Below, piece after piece: positions 1-9,605 of a DNA stretch of 64,000 nt (position 1 is the stretch's first letter; each line of letters starts with the position of its first letter). A program made the translations under genes and the position numbers. This DNA is from M3007 sp037445225 (GTDB taxonomy: Bacteria; Bacteroidota; Bacteroidia; Chitinophagales; Saprospiraceae). The stretch covers positions 1 to 64,000 of the forward strand of contig JBBIKW010000018.1 in assembly GCA_037445225.1 (NCBI GenBank), read 5' to 3'. The notes beneath the pieces were generated by a model. It was not told where the DNA came from, did no database searches, and saw nothing but the letters and a program-made list of their open reading frames with translations.

Positions 1-3000
1 GGTAGAAGAGCCGTTTCCGTTGAGGGTGATTTCCGGCTGTGCGCAGGTGAGGGTGGGCGGTGGAGCAGCTACGGCGGTGGGCGGCGTCAGGTCGGCGCTC
101 ACCGTCACCGATGCTGTGGCCGTACAGTTGTTATCCGTGTTGGTTACGGTGATGGTGTAAGTGCCCCCCGCGTTCACAGTAGGGTTGGTGGTGTTCGTCC
201 CGCCGGTGAAGTTGCCCCCGTTGCCGGCGCTCCATTGGTAGGTGTAATTTCCGCCCTGCGAGGAGCCGCTAGCGTCTAATTCAATTTCGGGCGTGTAGCA
301 GTTAACGGTGCCGGGCGGTTCAACGCTTGCCGTAGGTGGGTCTGTGTTTCCGCTAACGGTCACACTAGCTTCAGCAGTACACCCGTTAGTTGTATTCGTG
401 ATTACCAGCGTGTAGGTGCCGGCCTGGTTGACTGAGGGCGTGTAAGTGTTTGTTCCGCCCGTAAAATTGCCGTCGCTCGTGCTCCATTCAAAGGAAAAGT
501 TGGGCCCTTGCGACGAGCCGCCGGCATTGAGAACGACGGTTGGGGTGGTACAGCTGATGTTTTGCGGCGGCGCAATGACTGCTGTTGGCGGCGTGGTATT
601 CTGTTGGACGGTGACAGCAGCGGTAGCGGTGCATCCGTTATCGCTGTTGGTTACTGTGAGCACGTACGTGCCGGGTGCGTTTACCGTGGGCTCTAAGGTC
701 GTCTCGCAGCAGGTGAGGCCCGGGCCGCTCCACTCGTAGGAGAAGTTGGACCCGTTCGATGATCCGTTTCCGTTGAGGGTAATTTCCGGTTCGCTGCAGG
801 TGATCGGCCCTGGAGCAGAGGCGACGGCGGTAGGCGGCGTCAGGTCGGAGGTGATGGTCACCGAAGCCGTTGCTGTGCAGTTGTTGGCATCGCTCACCGT
901 CACGGTGTAGGTGCCGCCCGCGCTAAAGGTAGGGTTAGGGCCGCCCGACCCACCGCTCCAGGTATAGTTGTAGTTGGGCGTTCCGCCCTCCACCGTCACT
1001 TCGGCGCTCCCGGTGGGGTGGTTGCAGTCGATGTTGCCCGTATTTTCTGCCGAAGCACTCAGGAGCGGCGGTTCGGTCAGGTCCACGCTTTCCGTTTGCG
1101 TGCAGCCCTGTCCGTTAGTTACGGTGACCGCATAGGTGCCGGGCCCCAGATTTGTCGGGTTGCTTCCGTTGAAGCCGTTGCTCCAAGCATAGGTGAATGG
1201 GCCATTACCTCCTGAGGCGGATGCCTGAATAGAGCCGTTGTTGGCGCCGTTGCAGGTCGGATCGGTAGGCGTCAGGTTGAGGGTGACCTCCACCTCCGAA
1301 AGGGTGACCGTGCCGGTCGCTGTGCCGGTGCAGCCGCTCTGGGTGCTGACGCTGGTCAGAGAGTAGGTACCCGGTTCGGTAACGGTAAAGGTGGCAGGCG
1401 TCTCAGAGAAAGTATAGGTATCCCCGTTGATCTCCACCGTCCAAGGGCCAAAGCCCGTAAACGTCAGCGTCAAGTCGACAGAGGGCGTCTGGTTGGCGCA
1501 GAAGACCCCAGACCCGCTCAGCGTGGCAGTGGGCGCGGGCTCCAACGTCACCGTAGCTTCAGCTGTCGAGGTTTCCCCACAGGCATCGGCCACCGTCACG
1601 GTGTAGGTGTTTGTTCCGGGAGTATTCACCGTAATGGATGAGGTAGTGGCTCCGGTACTCCACTCGTAGGTGTAGGGAGGTTGGCCAGGGCTGATAAGGC
1701 TTGGCGTCAGTGTAGTGCTCGAGGCGCCGCAAAGCGACACGTCGTCGAGCGCCACCTCTAAGGGGTCTTTGTCGTTGATGTAGAACGTCATTTCGATTTG
1801 GTCGCAAGAGCAGGGGTTGTTCAGTGTGATGACGATCGTTTCTTGCCCTTCGACGAGGTTGTCGATGAGGACGTTGACCGGAATTTCTACCCAGTTTTCT
1901 CCAGCCGGTATGGTAATGGTGGTGGGCAAAGCTTCGTAGTCGTCGCCCGGAGTAGCCGTACCGCCAATAGTAAAGGTTACTTCTAGCGGATTTTCGTTGC
2001 CGCCGCTGCCGCGAACAAATCGGATAAAGCCTCCAGCGCAGCCCTCGATAACATATTGACCATTGTTAGGATAGATGGGAACAGCCTTAACCACCCCGCC
2101 GGCATTAAACGAGTTGGCCTTGAGAAAGACCGCGGAGAAAAGCAATCCATCGGCAATGTCGGCGATAGCGAGCTTGATGTGGTAAGTAGAGCAGGGGATG
2201 AGCCCTTCAGCCGTGGCCGTCAGCACGGTAGTCCAACCGTCTAAAGCGCATTCGGGCTGACAGCACGCGCCTACGTTCTGACAGGGATTGAACGTATTGT
2301 TGTTGATGTAGTAGTCGGTGTTGTCTATATGGTTGACATTGTTGATGCTGACAGGTGGATTTCCCGCCACAGGCAAGAGCGCGATGTTTTGCGTGCCGTT
2401 GATGCCCGGCCCACTGATAAAAAAGCCGAACACGTCGTTGTAGTTGCTGTTGGCATATTCGCAATACTCTTCGGAACCGAACACGTATTCGAAAGACACC
2501 GTTTCGGCTGTAGGGGTAAAATCGAACTCGAGCTTGATGACATCCCATTGGTTGCCGTTAGTGAGCGTCGCTAGGTCGGGGTCATCGGGCGTATTGACGT
2601 TAAACCCTTGCGTGTTTGCCGAAGTGTTGCTCGCATTGTTGGGCCCCGGTAGGCTGTTGACGTTGCCGGTGGCCATGACGATGCCGTTGGGGATGCCTAT
2701 GTTGGTTGCGCCGTTGCTAAAGGTGCCGCGCGATTGCGCAGGTCCTTGCGCCGTAATGTTCGACACCTGAAAGCAATTGCCGCCGATAAGCGTATTAACC
2801 ATGTTGGTCGGCGTCGTCCCACCCGTCACCGACAGGTTGGCTTCGGGCCCTCCCACGTGCTTGATGAAGTTCTCCAAAAAGGCGGTCGCCTCCGGGCAGT
2901 CGACGCAGCCTATAGATAGGTTTATCTCGAAAGCGCCGCTTTGCCCCGCTTCGCCTACGTACAATTGGAATACGACGCACTCCGATACCGCCACGAACTG

Positions 3001-3300
3001 GCGGTGTTGTGGTCGATCCGGGCGCGACATGCGATAGGCTTCCTTTTCTAAGCCCGGGTCGGCCATGCGCAGCACGAGGGGCGTCCTATCGCCCAATCGG
3101 CGCGGCACTGCCACGGCCGAATACGTCGTGCCCGGCACTAAGCCGCACACTTCGATAATGTTCAGGCCGTACCTGACTTCGATCGGAAGGCGCTGGCGCT
3201 GTCGATCTAGGGAGAGCGAAAGAGAATGCTGGCCTAATAGCGCATCCAAACCAGCGCAAAAGAAAATAAACAGGAGCAGCAACGTAGAGCGATTACCCAT
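1..3300 (-). CDS. Large secreted choice-of-anchor L / Calx-beta / SprB-like repeat protein (5' part, runs off the window)
   Basis: Reading the minus strand from the ATG at 3300 gives 1100 codons without a stop, open at base 1, so the C-terminus is missing. The N-terminus is a signal peptide (MGNRSTLLLLFIFFCAG, cleavage probably near LLGQ). Residues about 180-410 contain the hallmark of choice-of-anchor L domains: VFGSEEY at about 273-279, then NDVFGFFISGPG. Residues about 420-510 look like a Calx-beta domain (GTATPGDDY, then VEGQETIVITL). From about 515 onward the chain consists of roughly 80-residue Ig/PKD-like and SprB-like units, rich in Thr, Asn and Gly, with recurrent GTYTVTV motifs. Such proteins in Bacteroidota normally end in a gliding-type or T9SS sorting domain, which should lie beyond the window edge. 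Likely a surface adhesin; ligand unknown. Confidence 0.85.
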   Translation of the reverse strand, partial: MGNRSTLLLLFIFFCAGLDALLGQHSLSLSLDRQRQRLPIEVRYGLNIIEVCGLVPGTTYSAVAVPRRLGDRTPLVLRMADPGLEKEAYRMSRPDRPQHRQFVAVSECVVFQLYVGEAGQSGAFEINLSIGCVDCPEATAFLENFIKHVGGPEANLSVTGGTTPTNMVNTLIGGNCFQVSNITAQGPAQSRGTFSNGATNIGIPNGIVMATGNVNSLPGPNNASNTSANTQGFNVNTPDDPDLATLTNGNQWDVIKLEFDFTPTAETVSFEYVFGSEEYCEYANSNYNDVFGFFISGPGINGTQNIALLPVAGNPPVSINNVNHIDNTDYYINNNTFNPCQNVGACCQPECALDGWTTVLTATAEGLIPCSTYHIKLAIADIADGLLFSAVFLKANSFNAGGVVKAVPIYPNNGQYVIEGCAGGFIRFVRGSGGNENPLEVTFTIGGTATPGDDYEALPTTITIPAGENWVEIPVNVLIDNLVEGQETIVITLNNPCSCDQIEMTFYINDKDPLEVALDDVSLCGASSTTLTPSLISPGQPPYTYEWSTGATTSSITVNTPGTNTYTVTVADACGETSTAEATVTLEPAPTATLSGSGVFCANQTPSVDLTLTFTGFGPWTVEINGDTYTFSETPATFTVTEPGTYSLTSVSTQSGCTGTATGTVTLSEVEVTLNLTPTDPTCNGANNGSIQASASGGNGPFTYAWSNGFNGSNPTNLGPGTYAVTVTNGQGCTQTESVDLTEPPLLSASAENTGNIDCNHPTGSAEVTVEGGTPNYNYTWSGGSGGPNPTFSAGGTYTVTVSDANNCTATASVTITSDLTPPTAVASAPGPITCSEPEITLNGNGSSNGSNFSYEWSGPGLTCCETTLEPTVNAPGTYVLTVTNSDNGCTATAAVTVQQNTTPPTAVIAPPQNISCTTPTVVLNAGGSSQGPNFSFEWSTSDGNFTGGTNTYTPSVNQAGTYTLVITNTTNGCTAEASVTVSGNTDPPTASVEPPGTVNCYTPEIELDASGSSQGGNYTYQWSAGNGGNFTGGTNTTNPTVNAGGTYTITVTNTDNNCTATASVTVSADLTPPTAVAAPPPTLTCAQPEITLNGNGSST

Positions 3301-3805
3301 AGTAGTCGAGCAGTGAATAAGTTACATCTAATAGCCTCTTCTGTGCGAGAAGCACCCTATTTTTTTTACGCGAGGAAAGCTTCTTGCGTTGCGCAGCAAA
3401 ACAATCTTTCAAAAAGAGGGATTTTAGCAACGCACGGGGTGCAATAATAGTTGCAATGCCGCATCTAACTAAACTGTTTGGCTAAAACACTTTCGGATAA
3501 GACCCGATGGGCATATTCTCATCAACAAAGAAAAAGCCAGCAGCTCTTCCGGCCGAGAGGTATCTTTGATTAAGAAAAAGCGGACAGATACCTGTAGGGC
3601 CGCTGACATCTTGTCAAACTGACCAGACATTTTGAAACAAAATCCCGCTAAGAGATGTTAAATAATCAATAATATCCGAATACGATCGTTTTTGGCGCGA
3701 TATTCGAAATATAATTCCAAAGCATATCATATACTTAATGCTGTACATATGTGTATATCGCTAAGACCCTATCGTTCACATATGTCGTCAATACGAGGAA
3801 AACTT
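3301..3805. other. Gene-free stretch between divergent genes
   Basis: About 500 bases separate the divergent large adhesin and the CotH-like gene. No convincing small ORF or RNA gene was seen. The part from about 3655 to 3780 is clearly AT-richer than its surroundings. A TATCTTTG at 3561-3568 fits the Bacteroidota -7 element but lies far from the next start. Two copies of the palindrome ACATATGT sit at 3745-3752 and 3778-3785, 33 bases apart, the second overlapping a possible ATG at 3782. These could be an operator pair, but this is speculative. Confidence 0.5.
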
Positions 3806-4834
3806 ATGGCTATCCAAATACTCATTGCCTTTGCCCCAACCCTATTGCTTCCTCTGAGCCCTTCGCATGCGCCTGCACAAAACGGCCACAGCGAGCCCTT
3901 TTCGTTTTTTGAGTACGTCGGTCGGCAAGAGGGAGCGGCTATCACGTTGGAAACTGATTTAACCACCATCTTAGCGCACCGCTATACGGAAGAGTACTTT
4001 CCGGGAACCCTCACCTTGGCCAGTGGCGAAACCTTCGCCGTTCGCATCCAGCCCAAGGGCAAGTTTCGGCGCAAAATCGCCCCCATCCCGCCGCTCAAGA
4101 TAAAGGTGTCTAAAAAGGTGCTGAAAGAGCGCGGGTTAGACACGCTGACCGAGATGCGCTTAATGCTGCCTTGCTACGATAGCTATCGGGGCGACCAGCT
4201 CCTCATCAAGGAGTACCTCATCTACCGGATGTTCGAGCAGCTGACCGACCAATGTGTGCGCGCGCGCTTAGTGCGCGTGACCCTGCGCGACAATCACGTA
4301 GAGAAATCTTCCAAGAAGATGTACGGTCTTTTGGTGGAAGACAACGAGGAGACCACTGCCCGCTTGGGCGGCGCGCTCGTCGAGCACTACGGCCTGCCGG
4401 TGGATAGCTTAGATGTCGAGTATACGGCTTTGGTTGCCGTTTTTCAATATATGATAGGCAACACGGATTGGGATATCGCCATGATGCGCAACGTGCGCTT
4501 GCTGCGCATGCCGAGCGGGAAGATCCTGCCCATTCCCTTCGACTTCGACTTCTCGGGCTTAGTGGCGGCTCCGTATGCTTCGCCTTCCTCCGAGAGCGGG
4601 CTGCGCAGCGTGCGCGACCGCTTCTTAATGGCTAACGGCATTCCCCAAGACGCCTTGCGCCGAGCGGTACAGCGCCTCCGCCAACATCAAAAAGACCTGT
4701 ATAATCTGTGTTACTCGCGCCATCTGCCGCGCGATGTCTCCTACGAGATGACCCAGTACTTGGAGACGTTTTTCCAAAAAATCGACAAGAACAACGATAT
4801 TCCCATCCGCTCGTTGACCGAAATGGTCGATTGA
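3806..4834 (+). CDS. Secreted CotH-like (atypical kinase fold) protein
   Basis: The ATG at 3806 is preceded by AGGAAAACTT and begins a signal peptide (AIQILIAFAPTLLLPLSPSHAPAQ), giving 342 residues; an in-frame ATG at 3782 is possible. Upstream codons of the open frame do not look coding. The C-terminal half carries a GNTDWD motif (Asp221), an Asn at 229 and a PFDFDFSG motif (Asp246, Asp248). This order of an Asp, an Asn a few residues later and a DFD metal site about 25 residues further resembles the active site of the spore-coat kinase CotH family. Family assignment is by motif only. If right, it would phosphorylate exported proteins or ligands in the periplasm or on the surface. It lies 97 bases before the GH3 gene on the same strand, so the two may be co-transcribed. 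Confidence 0.55.
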   Translation: MAIQILIAFAPTLLLPLSPSHAPAQNGHSEPFSFFEYVGRQEGAAITLETDLTTILAHRYTEEYFPGTLTLASGETFAVRIQPKGKFRRKIAPIPPLKIKVSKKVLKERGLDTLTEMRLMLPCYDSYRGDQLLIKEYLIYRMFEQLTDQCVRARLVRVTLRDNHVEKSSKKMYGLLVEDNEETTARLGGALVEHYGLPVDSLDVEYTALVAVFQYMIGNTDWDIAMMRNVRLLRMPSGKILPIPFDFDFSGLVAAPYASPSSESGLRSVRDRFLMANGIPQDALRRAVQRLRQHQKDLYNLCYSRHLPRDVSYEMTQYLETFFQKIDKNNDIPIRSLTEMVD

Positions 4835-4931
4835 CGTTTCTGACCCCCGAGCCGGGCGTTCAACGCGCAGCAGGAAGAGAGGAAAAAGGGCATGGTGTCA
4901 TAATTTCCGCATTTGCAGCACCTTTGCCTAC

Positions 4932-7898
4932 ATGAAGAGTCGGCTTCTTGCAGCGTATCCTATTGCGCCGCTCATCGGTGCACTTTCTGCTCTTGCTTTT
5001 ACCTTTCTCTTGTGGCCCTTACCTTCGGATAACATTTGTGCGGCGGATCCTCGTGAGCAGCAGTGGGTGGACTCTGTTTTTCAGGTTCTTACCCCTGAGG
5101 AGCGGTTAGGCCAGCTGTTTATGCTGCGCGCTCATTCGGACAAGGGCCCAGAGTACGAGCAAAGGGTTGCCGACGATATTCAGCGGTTTCGGGTAGGCGG
5201 ATTGTGCTTTTTCCAGGGCACTCCCGAACGCCAGGCGGAGCTGACCAACCGCTATCAGGCCCTTTCGGAGCGCGTGCCTCTGCTCATCGCCATGGACGCG
5301 GAGTGGGGCCTTGGCATGCGCCTGCGCAACGCTACCATCTCCTATCCGCGCCAGCTGATGTTAGGAGCGGTGCGCGACGACAGATTGATCTACGAGATGG
5401 GCCGCGATATCGCTCGCCAATGCCGCCGCTTGGGGGTACACTTCAATTTTGCTCCAGTAGCCGATGTCAACAACAACCCCAACAACCCGGTCATCAACGA
5501 CCGCTCGTTTGGCGAAGACCGAAAAAACGTGGCCGCTAAGGCTTTTCAGTACATGATGGGGCTCCAAGATGGCGGCGTCATGGCCTGTGCCAAGCACTTC
5601 CCTGGTCACGGCGATACGGACGTGGACTCGCACTTAGACCTCCCAGTGCTGCCCCATTCTATGGAGCGCTTAGACAGCTTGGAGCTTTTTCCCTTTCGAG
5701 CGCTGATCCTATACGGGGTGGCCAGCATCATGGTAGCCCATTTGCACGTGCCGACGTTGGATAGCCGAAAGAACCGACCCACCACGCTGAGCCGCGCCGC
5801 CGTAGTGGGCCTTTTGCGCAAGAAGATGGGCTACGACGGTTTGATCGTCACCGATGCCATGGAGATGGAAGGGGTGGCCAAATTTTTTAAGCCGGGTCAG
5901 GCGGAAGTGGAGGCCCTGCGCGCGGGGAACGACATGGTGCTGCTTCCGAGCAACATGGAAGTCGTGTTTCCAGCCGTCCAAGCAGCCCTGTTGGAGGGCA
6001 CGCTCGACCCTCGACAGCTGGAAGCTAGCGTGCGCCGCATCTTGCGCGCCAAGTACCGCTATGGCCTGACGCATCCGCAGCGGGTAGACACAACAGACCT
6101 CCGGCGCGATCTCAACGCGCCGGCCTCGCTCGTGCTGCGGCGCCGCCTCATCGAAAACGCCCTGACGCTGGTGCGGGACCGAGATAGCTTGGTGGGGCTG
6201 CCCAACCTGGAGCGCTGCCGCATCGCTGCGGTCGCCTTAGGCGACAGTGCCCTTACGCCCTTCCAACAGACCTGCGCCTACTACGCACCCGTCGCCTTTT
6301 TCAACCTTTCCAAGCACCCCGACACGGCTGCTGTAGAGGCACTGTTCGACACCCTGCGCACCTTTGACGTCACCCTCATCGGCTTGCACGGCATGAACCG
6401 GAGACCCGACCAAAACTTTGGTCTTACCCCCGCTCAGATAGCGCTGGCGCAGCGCCTCAGCGAACACTTGCCCAAGACCGTACTGGTAGTCTTTGGAAAC
6501 CCCTACAGCCTAAGGCATTTCGATGCGGCGCCGACGCTGTTGGCGGCTTATTCCGACGATCCCACGGTGCAGGAGGTAGCTGCTCAGGCGGTCTTTGGCG
6601 CTGTCGACGTGGTGGGCGCTTTGCCGGTGACCGCTTCGGCCCACGATCGGCTGGGACAGGGCATCCAGCGCCGCTTTGCGTCGAAGCGCTTGGCCTACGA
6701 CCTGCCGGAAGCTGTCGGGCTGAATAGTGACACCCTTAGCCTGTTGGACAGCTTGGCCGCTGAACTCATCGCCATAGGCGCTGCTCCCGGCTGTCAGGTG
6801 CTCGTCGCCAAAGACGGCAAGGTGGTATGGCATAAAGCTTATGGCCGACACACCTACGAGCCGGACGCTCGCGCAGTGGCGTGGGACGACCTATACGACC
6901 TGGCTTCCATTACCAAAGTGGCTGCCACTACGCTGGCGCTGATGCACGAGGTGGATGCCGGCCGCCTACACTTAGACACGCCCTTGGTGCACTACCTGCC
7001 GGAACTGCGCCATACCGACAAAGCTACCCTTACCCTGCGCCAAGTGTTGACCCATCAAGCAGGGCTACAGGCCTGGATACCGTTCTATCAGCAAACTTTA
7101 GGCCCCTTAGGGCGACCCTCCCCCGAAATCTATCTGCCCCGACCCATGACCTGCTACGAAGTGCCCGTCGCCAAAGACCTATATATGGCCGACGACTACC
7201 GCGATACCATCTGGAAGCGCATCTTTACCTCCCCCTTGAACTCGGTAGGCGGCTACCGCTATTCCGACTTAGGTCTCTACCTGTGTGCCCGGATATTGGA
7301 AAACTTGGAGCGGCAACCATTGGATGTCTTTGTGCGGCGAGTATTCTATCGCCCTATGGGACTGAGCACTACCACCTTTAACCCCTGGGCTTTAGGCCTG
7401 AGCGAGCGCTGTGTGCCCACGGAAGACGATCGCTACTTCCGCCACCAACGCTTACAGGGGTACGTCCACGACATGGGAGCGGCCATGATGGGCGGCGTTA
7501 GCGGTCACGCTGGGCTGTTCAGCAACGCCAACGATCTGGCTAAGCTTTTCCAGATGCTGCTGAACAAAGGCGAATACGGTGGCCGCCGCTACCTGTCGCC
7601 TCAAACCGTCGAGCTCTTTACCCAACGCCACCTGGGCAGTACGCGCCGCGGTTTAGGCTTCGACATGAAAGAATTGGCGCCCGAAAAGACCGCCAACACC
7701 AGTGAACGGGCCAGTGGTCGCACCTTCGGACACACCGGATTTACCGGTACCTGCGTTTGGGCCGACCCAGAGCACGACCTCATCTTCATCTTTCTGTCTA
7801 ACCGCACCTTTCCTACCATGGAGAACAACTTGCTCGTGCAGCGCAACTACCGCCCGCGCATGCAAAGCGTCGTGTACCGGGCGCTCAAAGCTCAGTAA
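4932..7898 (+). CDS. GH3 beta-N-acetylhexosaminidase fused to a serine beta-lactamase-like hydrolase
   Basis: 988 residues with an N-terminal hydrophobic export signal (residues about 8-35). Residues about 40-380 are a GH3 catalytic domain of the NagZ type: KHFPGHGDT starts at Lys221, with the His/Asp pair typical of NagZ enzymes, and IVTDAMEM places the nucleophile at Asp308. A GH3 C-terminal-like domain follows to about 590. Residues about 600-988 form a class C beta-lactamase/penicillin-binding-like serine hydrolase, with SITK (Ser659, Lys662), a YSD triad equivalent to YxN, and HTGFTG near the C-terminus. Such fusions are known in Bacteroidota and are expected to act on peptidoglycan or muropeptides in the envelope (substrate inferred). 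The gene ends 4 bases before the stop of the convergent GHL10 gene. A CACCTTTG at 4919-4926, 5 bases before the ATG, is one mismatch from the -7 consensus and hints at a near-leaderless transcript. Confidence 0.92.
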   Translation: MKSRLLAAYPIAPLIGALSALAFTFLLWPLPSDNICAADPREQQWVDSVFQVLTPEERLGQLFMLRAHSDKGPEYEQRVADDIQRFRVGGLCFFQGTPERQAELTNRYQALSERVPLLIAMDAEWGLGMRLRNATISYPRQLMLGAVRDDRLIYEMGRDIARQCRRLGVHFNFAPVADVNNNPNNPVINDRSFGEDRKNVAAKAFQYMMGLQDGGVMACAKHFPGHGDTDVDSHLDLPVLPHSMERLDSLELFPFRALILYGVASIMVAHLHVPTLDSRKNRPTTLSRAAVVGLLRKKMGYDGLIVTDAMEMEGVAKFFKPGQAEVEALRAGNDMVLLPSNMEVVFPAVQAALLEGTLDPRQLEASVRRILRAKYRYGLTHPQRVDTTDLRRDLNAPASLVLRRRLIENALTLVRDRDSLVGLPNLERCRIAAVALGDSALTPFQQTCAYYAPVAFFNLSKHPDTAAVEALFDTLRTFDVTLIGLHGMNRRPDQNFGLTPAQIALAQRLSEHLPKTVLVVFGNPYSLRHFDAAPTLLAAYSDDPTVQEVAAQAVFGAVDVVGALPVTASAHDRLGQGIQRRFASKRLAYDLPEAVGLNSDTLSLLDSLAAELIAIGAAPGCQVLVAKDGKVVWHKAYGRHTYEPDARAVAWDDLYDLASITKVAATTLALMHEVDAGRLHLDTPLVHYLPELRHTDKATLTLRQVLTHQAGLQAWIPFYQQTLGPLGRPSPEIYLPRPMTCYEVPVAKDLYMADDYRDTIWKRIFTSPLNSVGGYRYSDLGLYLCARILENLERQPLDVFVRRVFYRPMGLSTTTFNPWALGLSERCVPTEDDRYFRHQRLQGYVHDMGAAMMGGVSGHAGLFSNANDLAKLFQMLLNKGEYGGRRYLSPQTVELFTQRHLGSTRRGLGFDMKELAPEKTANTSERASGRTFGHTGFTGTCVWADPEHDLIFIFLSNRTFPTMENNLLVQRNYRPRMQSVVYRALKAQ

Positions 7899-7902
7899 AC
7901 GC

Positions 7903-9516
7903 TCAGAAAATGCCTAAAAACCGCCCTTTCTTCCACTTAGCGCCCCGCTTAGTGCGATAGACCACGGCCGGCTCGCTGGCATAGCTCTCCATGTGGAACC
8001 GGTTGTAAGCGATGACGACATACGTGTAATACTCGCCGGGCGCAGCGGAGATATCCTCGAAAACCCACTTTTCCGAAAAATAGGGCGTATACGTCAGCAG
8101 GTTTTGAGGATCCTGAAAGTTGCCTATGCTTTGGCCGTCGAAGCGATAAAGGGCGAAATAGTAGGGGTTTTCGTCTCGGCTTTTGATGTCGCACACCTGC
8201 CACCCCAAGCGGACGCCGCGGGTGCTGCCCTTTATCCGGCAAAACTGGGGCGTCGAGGGCGGCGCCTGCGCAAGCCACGGCATGGCCGGCTGGCGCGCCG
8301 GATAAGGGTACAACACGCGCATGAGCGTGTCCTGTATGCCCAAGGGATTTTTCAACAGTGAACGGGCGGAGAAAAACAAGCTGCCCCTGACGGCTTCATA
8401 AGTGCGGTTGAGCGCCACCTGCCGCAGAATCTCGTCGGGTTTATTCCAATTCGTATCTACCGCGCTGTTGGCTATCTTGTAAGCCGCATGGCCAATGTAT
8501 AGGTGCTTTCCGTACGAGCGTTTGCTCCACCAATCCACTAAGGTGTAATAGTCGGCCGGCGGAAAGCCGATGCTCCAGTACAGCTGAGGGGCGACGTAGT
8601 CGATCCAGCCGTTTTTCAGCCAAGTGAGCACGTCGGCGTATAAGTCGTCGTACGACGACAGCGCCGATTTGGTCTGGGAGCCGTTGATAGGGTCTTGAGC
8701 AGCGTTGCGCCAAACCCCCAGCGGACTGACGCCGAAGCGCACGTAGGGCTTGATGCCTTTAATGGTTTTGGAAACGCTTTCGATGAGCTTGTTGACGTTG
8801 TCGCGCCGCCAATCTTCAATGTTGGCGAAGCCGCGCGGGTCGGCGGCATAGTCGTTGAAGTCTTGTAGCTGCTGTCCGGGCTCCTTGTAGGGGTAAAAGT
8901 AGTCGTCGAAATGTATGCCGTCGATGTCGTAGCGCACAACGAGGTCACGCACGATGTTGACGAAGTATTGGCGCACTAAGGCGCTGGCTGGGTTGAAATA
9001 GTAGCGCTGGCCGTAGCGGAAGAACCACTCGCTCTTGCGCTCGTCGGGCAGGGCGCGCAGCGGATGGGTGGGCGCTAGGCTCGCCGTATCCAGGTCAAAC
9101 GTAGCGCGGTAGGGGTTTAGCCAGGCGTGGAACTCCATGCGGCGGCTGCGCGCAGCCTTGATCATGTATTCTAAGGGGTCGTAGTACGGCTCTGGCGCTT
9201 TACCCTGTTGTCCGGTGAGGTATTTGCTCCACGGGGCCGCTGGGGTAGGGTAGAAGGCATCGCCTGCAGGGCGGATCTGGACGAAGACAGCGTTGATACC
9301 CAACGCTTTGAGCACGTCTAAGATGCTGTCGAACTCGTGGCGCTGGCGCTCCGGCGGCAGCCCCGGTGCCGACGGCCAATCGATGTTTTCTACGGTGGCG
9401 ATCCATACTCCGCGCATCTCGGCAGCCGGAGCTTCGTATGGCTGGCTCCACAGCACCCCGGGAGCGGTTAAGGCGGCGCTAAGCCAAAGCGCACAAAGGA
9501 GTAAGCGTTGGAACAT
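7903..9516 (-). CDS. Secreted glycosyl hydrolase-like 10 (DUF187/YngK family) protein
   Basis: 537 residues from the ATG at 9516, which begins a clear signal peptide (MFQRLLLCALWLSAALTAP). The frame is open for 13 more codons upstream, but they lack signal character. Family signatures are EMRGVWIATVENIDWPS right after the signal, HAWLNPYR, and DGIHFDDYFYPY, typical of the GHL10 TIM barrel, which occupies roughly residues 35-420. The C-terminal 110 residues form a fibronectin III-like domain (YYTYVVIAYNRF) ending in a basic tail. There is no T9SS sorting domain, so the protein is probably periplasmic or outer-membrane associated. It faces the GH3/beta-lactamase fusion tail to tail, and both may act on cell-wall glycans. 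The tRNA methyltransferase gene lies 90 bases upstream on the same strand. The exact substrate of the family is not established here. Confidence 0.88.
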   Translation of the reverse strand: MFQRLLLCALWLSAALTAPGVLWSQPYEAPAAEMRGVWIATVENIDWPSAPGLPPERQRHEFDSILDVLKALGINAVFVQIRPAGDAFYPTPAAPWSKYLTGQQGKAPEPYYDPLEYMIKAARSRRMEFHAWLNPYRATFDLDTASLAPTHPLRALPDERKSEWFFRYGQRYYFNPASALVRQYFVNIVRDLVVRYDIDGIHFDDYFYPYKEPGQQLQDFNDYAADPRGFANIEDWRRDNVNKLIESVSKTIKGIKPYVRFGVSPLGVWRNAAQDPINGSQTKSALSSYDDLYADVLTWLKNGWIDYVAPQLYWSIGFPPADYYTLVDWWSKRSYGKHLYIGHAAYKIANSAVDTNWNKPDEILRQVALNRTYEAVRGSLFFSARSLLKNPLGIQDTLMRVLYPYPARQPAMPWLAQAPPSTPQFCRIKGSTRGVRLGWQVCDIKSRDENPYYFALYRFDGQSIGNFQDPQNLLTYTPYFSEKWVFEDISAAPGEYYTYVVIAYNRFHMESYASEPAVVYRTKRGAKWKKGRFLGIF

Positions 9517-9605
9517 CGTCGTTGGTTTGGCGGTAAAAATAGATAAGATTTGCATTTACCCTCTTGGGCCACCTCTGCCTCGCGGCGGCGGCGCGTTTCA
9601 GGGCC

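Noticed and set aside
3301..3805. tRNA or other RNA gene in the AT-richer gap
   Set aside because: No cloverleaf-type arms or conserved T-loop sequence were found; only short palindromes.
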